A stretch of 16,439 nt of DNA, from assembly GCA_046758845.1 (NCBI GenBank), contig JBHIBA010000075.1, positions 1-16,439 of the forward strand. The letters are read 5' to 3'. Below the pieces are notes generated by a model. It was not told where the DNA came from. It was given only the letters and a program-made list of their open reading frames with translations, and did no database searches. A program made the translations under genes and the position numbers. Below are positions 13,670 through 16,439 of the stretch, piece after piece; the stretch's first letter is position 1, and every line of letters begins with the position of its first letter. The stretch comes from JBHIBA01 sp046758845 (lineage in GTDB: Bacteria > UBA8248 > JACPRG01 > G963555815).

Positions 13670-15403
13670 TCAAGCCGAAGGAACTTCTTCAGAAGGACGG
13701 GCGAGTGTCTCGATTCCATCAAGGTTCGATGACGCCGCCAAGAAACTCCCGATGGCCAGGTAATCAAGCCCGCTGTCCAGAAAACCGCGGACGGCATCCT
13801 CTGGCGTGCACACGATGGGCTCCTCGTGCATGTTGAAGCTCGTGTTGATCAGTGTCGGGATGCCGGTCAGTCGATGATACGCCAGGAGGACCTCGTGGAA
13901 CTTTGGGTTCACCTCGCGATGAACGACCTGCGGGCGCGCGGTTCCGTCCACGTGGACAGCGGCCGGGCTCTCGCGCTTCATGGCCTCGGTGCAATCGAAG
14001 GTGATGGTCATGAACTGGGCCGCATGGCCGCCCTTGTGCAGGCCGCAGTAGTACCTTTCGGCATGTTCGGCCAGGGTGGCGGGCGCGAAGGGCATGAACT
14101 CCGTCCGCCCCAGGCGCCGGTTCAGCCAGGTGTTCACCGACGGGTCGGTCGCGCGGCACAGGATCGAGCGGTTCCCCAGCGCGCGGGGCCCATATTCCAT
14201 GCGACCTTCGAACCGGGCGACGACCTTGCCCTCGGCCAACAGGCGGGCCGCCACCCGCTCGGGCGACGAAACCCTCCGATAAACCAGTCCCGAGTCTCCC
14301 AGGGCCCTCTCGATCTCGCCGTCTGCATACTTGGGCCCGAGAAAGGCGTCCCGCAGCCTGAAGGGCCTCAGACCGTCCTTGGCGCCTGCCACGAGGAGCG
14401 CGGCTCCGGTGCCGTTGCCCATGTCGCTCATGGCGGGATGAACGTACACCTCCTCCACTTCGTCCAGCTTGGCGATTCCCTGGTTCAGCTTCACGTTGGC
14501 CGCAACCCCGCCCGCCAGGGCGACCCGTGAGTGCCCCAACCTGCGCAGGTAATGGCGCACGTAGCGGACGACCACATCCTCCAGGACCCTCTGGTACGCG
14601 GCCGCCAGGTCCTCCCGCGGGTAACGCCTCACCAAACGCCGCTCGTACCAGCGGTTATGGGCAGACTTGAAGCGAAAGTGATCCTCGTGGGCGAGGTCGA
14701 ACCGCCGGAGTATCCTCGGGTAGAGCTGCTCCGGATCGCCGTACGCCGCCAGGCCCAGCACCTTTCCCTCGTGCCGGTTGGGCATGAACCCCAAGGCCGC
14801 CGTGAGACGCTGGTAGAACGCGCCGACCGAGTGCGGGAAAGGGATTCGGCAGACCTCGCGCAGGTCATTCCCATCCCACGAGTAGAACGACCCCGAAGCC
14901 CCGCCCCCGTATCCATCCAACGAGACGCCAAGACACCGATCGAACCCCGAAGTGTAAACCGCGCTCGCCACGTGAGATTGCTGATGGTCCACCCGGCGAA
15001 GCCTCTCCAAGAGGCCGTATTCTCTAAGCCCGGCGGCAAGCTGGGCGTCCGCCACCTTCGCCCCGTTAAGGAGGAAGGTGATTCGGGCATAATTCAACAG
15101 GTGCAAGAGGCGGTGGCGTATCGGGTCGTCACCGCGAAGGGTGAAGAGGAGGTTGTCCCGAAACGCCTTGAGTTGCAGGGCGAACTCCCGCCGGGCGTCG
15201 AAGAAGGGGTAGGCCACGCAACCGACGTCCTGCGGCCTCAGCCCCGTCATGCGAAAAACGAGCTCCAGGCTCCGGTACGGAAATCCCCCCTGGTTTTTCC
15301 TGCGCGTGAGACGCTCTTCGGACACCGCCGCCAGAAGACGGCCGTCCGCCACCAGGGTGGCCGTGCTTTCATGGGCCAGGGGGGAGATGCCGAGGACGAT
15401 CAC
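13670..15403 (-). CDS. Carbamoyltransferase (NodU/CmcH/TobZ family)
   Basis: A 577-residue enzyme that would transfer a carbamoyl group from carbamoyl phosphate, through carbamoyl-adenylate, to a hydroxyl of a sugar or other small molecule. The N-terminal Kae1-like domain has ISPLAHESTATLV (His11), the metal-binding DHQQSHVASAVY (139-150, His140 and His144), SLDGYGGGASGSFY (161-174), GKVLGLAAYGD (213-223) and ALAGGVAANVKLNQ (295-308). The C-terminal domain has RMEYGPRALGNRSIL (401-415), EFMPFAPA and TSFNMHEEPIVCTPEDA (521-537). All main family motifs are intact. The start is GTG, four bases after the upstream gene; its ribosome site (AAGG, or GGAGG 13 bases away) is not ideal. The next gene begins two bases after its stop. 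Confidence 0.93.
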   Translation of the reverse strand: MIVLGISPLAHESTATLVADGRLLAAVSEERLTRRKNQGGFPYRSLELVFRMTGLRPQDVGCVAYPFFDARREFALQLKAFRDNLLFTLRGDDPIRHRLLHLLNYARITFLLNGAKVADAQLAAGLREYGLLERLRRVDHQQSHVASAVYTSGFDRCLGVSLDGYGGGASGSFYSWDGNDLREVCRIPFPHSVGAFYQRLTAALGFMPNRHEGKVLGLAAYGDPEQLYPRILRRFDLAHEDHFRFKSAHNRWYERRLVRRYPREDLAAAYQRVLEDVVVRYVRHYLRRLGHSRVALAGGVAANVKLNQGIAKLDEVEEVYVHPAMSDMGNGTGAALLVAGAKDGLRPFRLRDAFLGPKYADGEIERALGDSGLVYRRVSSPERVAARLLAEGKVVARFEGRMEYGPRALGNRSILCRATDPSVNTWLNRRLGRTEFMPFAPATLAEHAERYYCGLHKGGHAAQFMTITFDCTEAMKRESPAAVHVDGTARPQVVHREVNPKFHEVLLAYHRLTGIPTLINTSFNMHEEPIVCTPEDAVRGFLDSGLDYLAIGSFLAASSNLDGIETLARPSEEVPSA

Positions 15404-15407
15404 GGCC

Positions 15408-16397
15408 TTACGTTCCCTCCTTCGTCGCCACCGCCACGAGTTCCTCTCCCACTCTCATCCAGGCGGCCGCGCATCCGAAAGGGTAGCACGCCCAGATCCA
15501 CCAACGGGGGATCCGCTGGTTCCCCCAGCCCGGACTTTTGAGGAGCTGGAACAAACTGGCGGCGGGCCACTGAAGCGGGCAGAAGTCATAAAGGGCTACG
15601 CGTCCAAAACCGGCGCCTTCCAGGGCCCTTCTCAGGGAGCCGCGGGTGAAGAGGGTCAGATGAAAGGGGACCCAGGCGCTTATGGAGTACCTGCCCAGCA
15701 CCCTCATGGACAGGCTCTTCCCGTGGGGGACGAGGCATATCAATCTTCCCCCCGGGTTGAGAAGCCGATGACAAATCTGCAAGGTCTCGACCGGCCTGGG
15801 CACATGTTCCAGGACGTTGTCCAGACGCACAACGTCGAAGGACCCGTGGGGAAGATCGAGGCCCTCCAGCTCCCCCGCGAGAAATCGCCCGCCCGGCAAG
15901 CGCGCCGCCGCCATCCTCAGGGCATTGGGGCTCACATCGATGCCCCACACCTCCCACCCCCGGGCCGCGAACTCCTCCAGTTTCCGCCCGTCCCCACATC
16001 CCACGTCGAGCAACCGCCGCGGGTGTCGCCCGGCCGGCTCCAAGGGCCAGGAGTGGGGCCGGAAGCGCCACTTCCTCGTCCAATGAACGAGGCCCTTCCA
16101 TCTCGACGACCCGCCGCGTTCCTCCGCCCCCCGTCCGCCATCGCCCGGCCCATAATGAAGAGGATCGTAAAGGGCCTTGATGTCCTCCCACAGCGGACGC
16201 TTGCGCAGATATATCGCTCCACAGCCGACGCATGACGAATAGGTCCCTGCGATGGGAAGATTCTCCCGCCGGTTTCGATCGGTAAAGAGGTCATGCGCTC
16301 GTCTCCCCCCGCAGACCGGGCATGGGACCGAGTCCTGCCCGACGGCTGATTCATCCATGTCGAAGCTCAGCCCCCGATGAGGGATTCGCAGGGTCAT
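15408..16397 (-). CDS. SAM-dependent methyltransferase with N-terminal zinc ribbon
   Basis: A 329-residue protein. The N-terminal CPVCGG (Cys26, Cys29) and SSCVGCGAIYLR (Cys56, Cys59) form a four-cysteine zinc-binding module often fused to sugar-modifying methyltransferases. The class I SAM domain follows: RLLDVGCGDGRKLEEF (128-143), WGIDVSPNALRMA (151-163, Asp154), FDVVRLDNVLEHVPRP (187-202), then LLNPGGRLICLVPHG. The start is ATG with GGAGGG seven bases upstream, and it overlaps the TGA of the upstream gene by four bases. A later Met at residue 14 would also keep both domains. It lies four bases before the carbamoyltransferase, suggesting coupled decoration of one product; the acceptor is unknown. 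Confidence 0.9.
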   Translation of the reverse strand: MTLRIPHRGLSFDMDESAVGQDSVPCPVCGGRRAHDLFTDRNRRENLPIAGTYSSCVGCGAIYLRKRPLWEDIKALYDPLHYGPGDGGRGAEERGGSSRWKGLVHWTRKWRFRPHSWPLEPAGRHPRRLLDVGCGDGRKLEEFAARGWEVWGIDVSPNALRMAAARLPGGRFLAGELEGLDLPHGSFDVVRLDNVLEHVPRPVETLQICHRLLNPGGRLICLVPHGKSLSMRVLGRYSISAWVPFHLTLFTRGSLRRALEGAGFGRVALYDFCPLQWPAASLFQLLKSPGWGNQRIPRWWIWACYPFGCAAAWMRVGEELVAVATKEGT

Positions 16398-16439
16398 AAG
16401 GCTTCCCTCCGGCGGTAAATCTCAAAATCGCCGATGCGA
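16394..16439 (-). CDS. C-terminal end of an upstream gene, cut by the window edge
   Basis: The frame ending at TGA 16394-16396 reads RIGDFEIYRRREAL and overlaps the ATG of the methyltransferase as ATGA. Fourteen codons are too few to identify the family. The overlap suggests the operon continues beyond the right edge. Confidence 0.55.
   Translation of the reverse strand, partial: RIGDFEIYRRREAL

Noticed and set aside
14531..16235. Long plus-strand open frames antisense to the carbamoyltransferase and zinc-ribbon methyltransferase
   Set aside because: Both minus-strand genes have full sets of catalytic motifs; the antisense frames show no domains.
1..16439. CRISPR array, insertion sequence or phage remnant
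   Set aside because: No regularly spaced direct repeats, transposase, integrase or phage structural genes were seen on either strand.

Overview
This window looks like part of a bacterial surface-polysaccharide (capsule, exopolysaccharide or O-antigen) locus. Every convincing gene lies on the minus strand, so the natural reading direction is from 16439 down to 1. By eye the GC content is about 55-65%, highest at the right end and lower around 7.5-11.5 kb. TGA is the main stop codon, and GTG, TTG and probably one CTG start are used. This fits a moderately GC-rich, possibly uncultured bacterium; nothing in the sequence fixes the phylum. No rRNA, tRNA, CRISPR array, transposase or integrase was seen.

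Right-hand block (16439 to 5994, in transcription order): the last codons of an upstream gene; a zinc-ribbon SAM methyltransferase; a NodU/CmcH-type carbamoyltransferase; a second SAM-methyltransferase-like protein; an extended-SDR sugar epimerase resembling GDP-mannose 3,5-epimerase; a UDP-glucose/GDP-mannose-type nucleotide-sugar dehydrogenase; a CgeB-like glycosyltransferase; a polytopic membrane protein (GT-C transferase or polymerase candidate); and a membrane-anchored transglutaminase-like protein. The first four junctions are 4-base overlaps or gaps of a few bases, so these genes are probably co-transcribed. The set could make an activated, oxidised or epimerised sugar, transfer it, and decorate the glycan with carbamoyl and methyl groups.

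Intergenic block (5540-5993): 454 bases without a credible gene, holding two families of palindromic repeats. Each family is present as an inverted pair, and the substitutions between copies are mostly compensatory. It separates the two gene blocks.

Left-hand block (5539 to 1): a PaaK/CapK-type adenylate-forming enzyme; a 44-residue single-pass membrane protein overlapping its stop codon; a large GT-C (GT39-like) membrane glycosyltransferase; a doubtful 48-codon reading frame; a YdcF/SanA (DUF218) protein; a GT4 glycosyltransferase; and possibly the start of another gene at the window edge.

The points most worth checking are the covarying repeat pairs, the hidden small membrane protein, the dehydrogenase that appears to start at CTG behind a near-perfect Shine-Dalgarno and lacks both glutamates of the usual NPEFL-x-E-G motif, and the transglutaminase-like protein inside a glycan locus.
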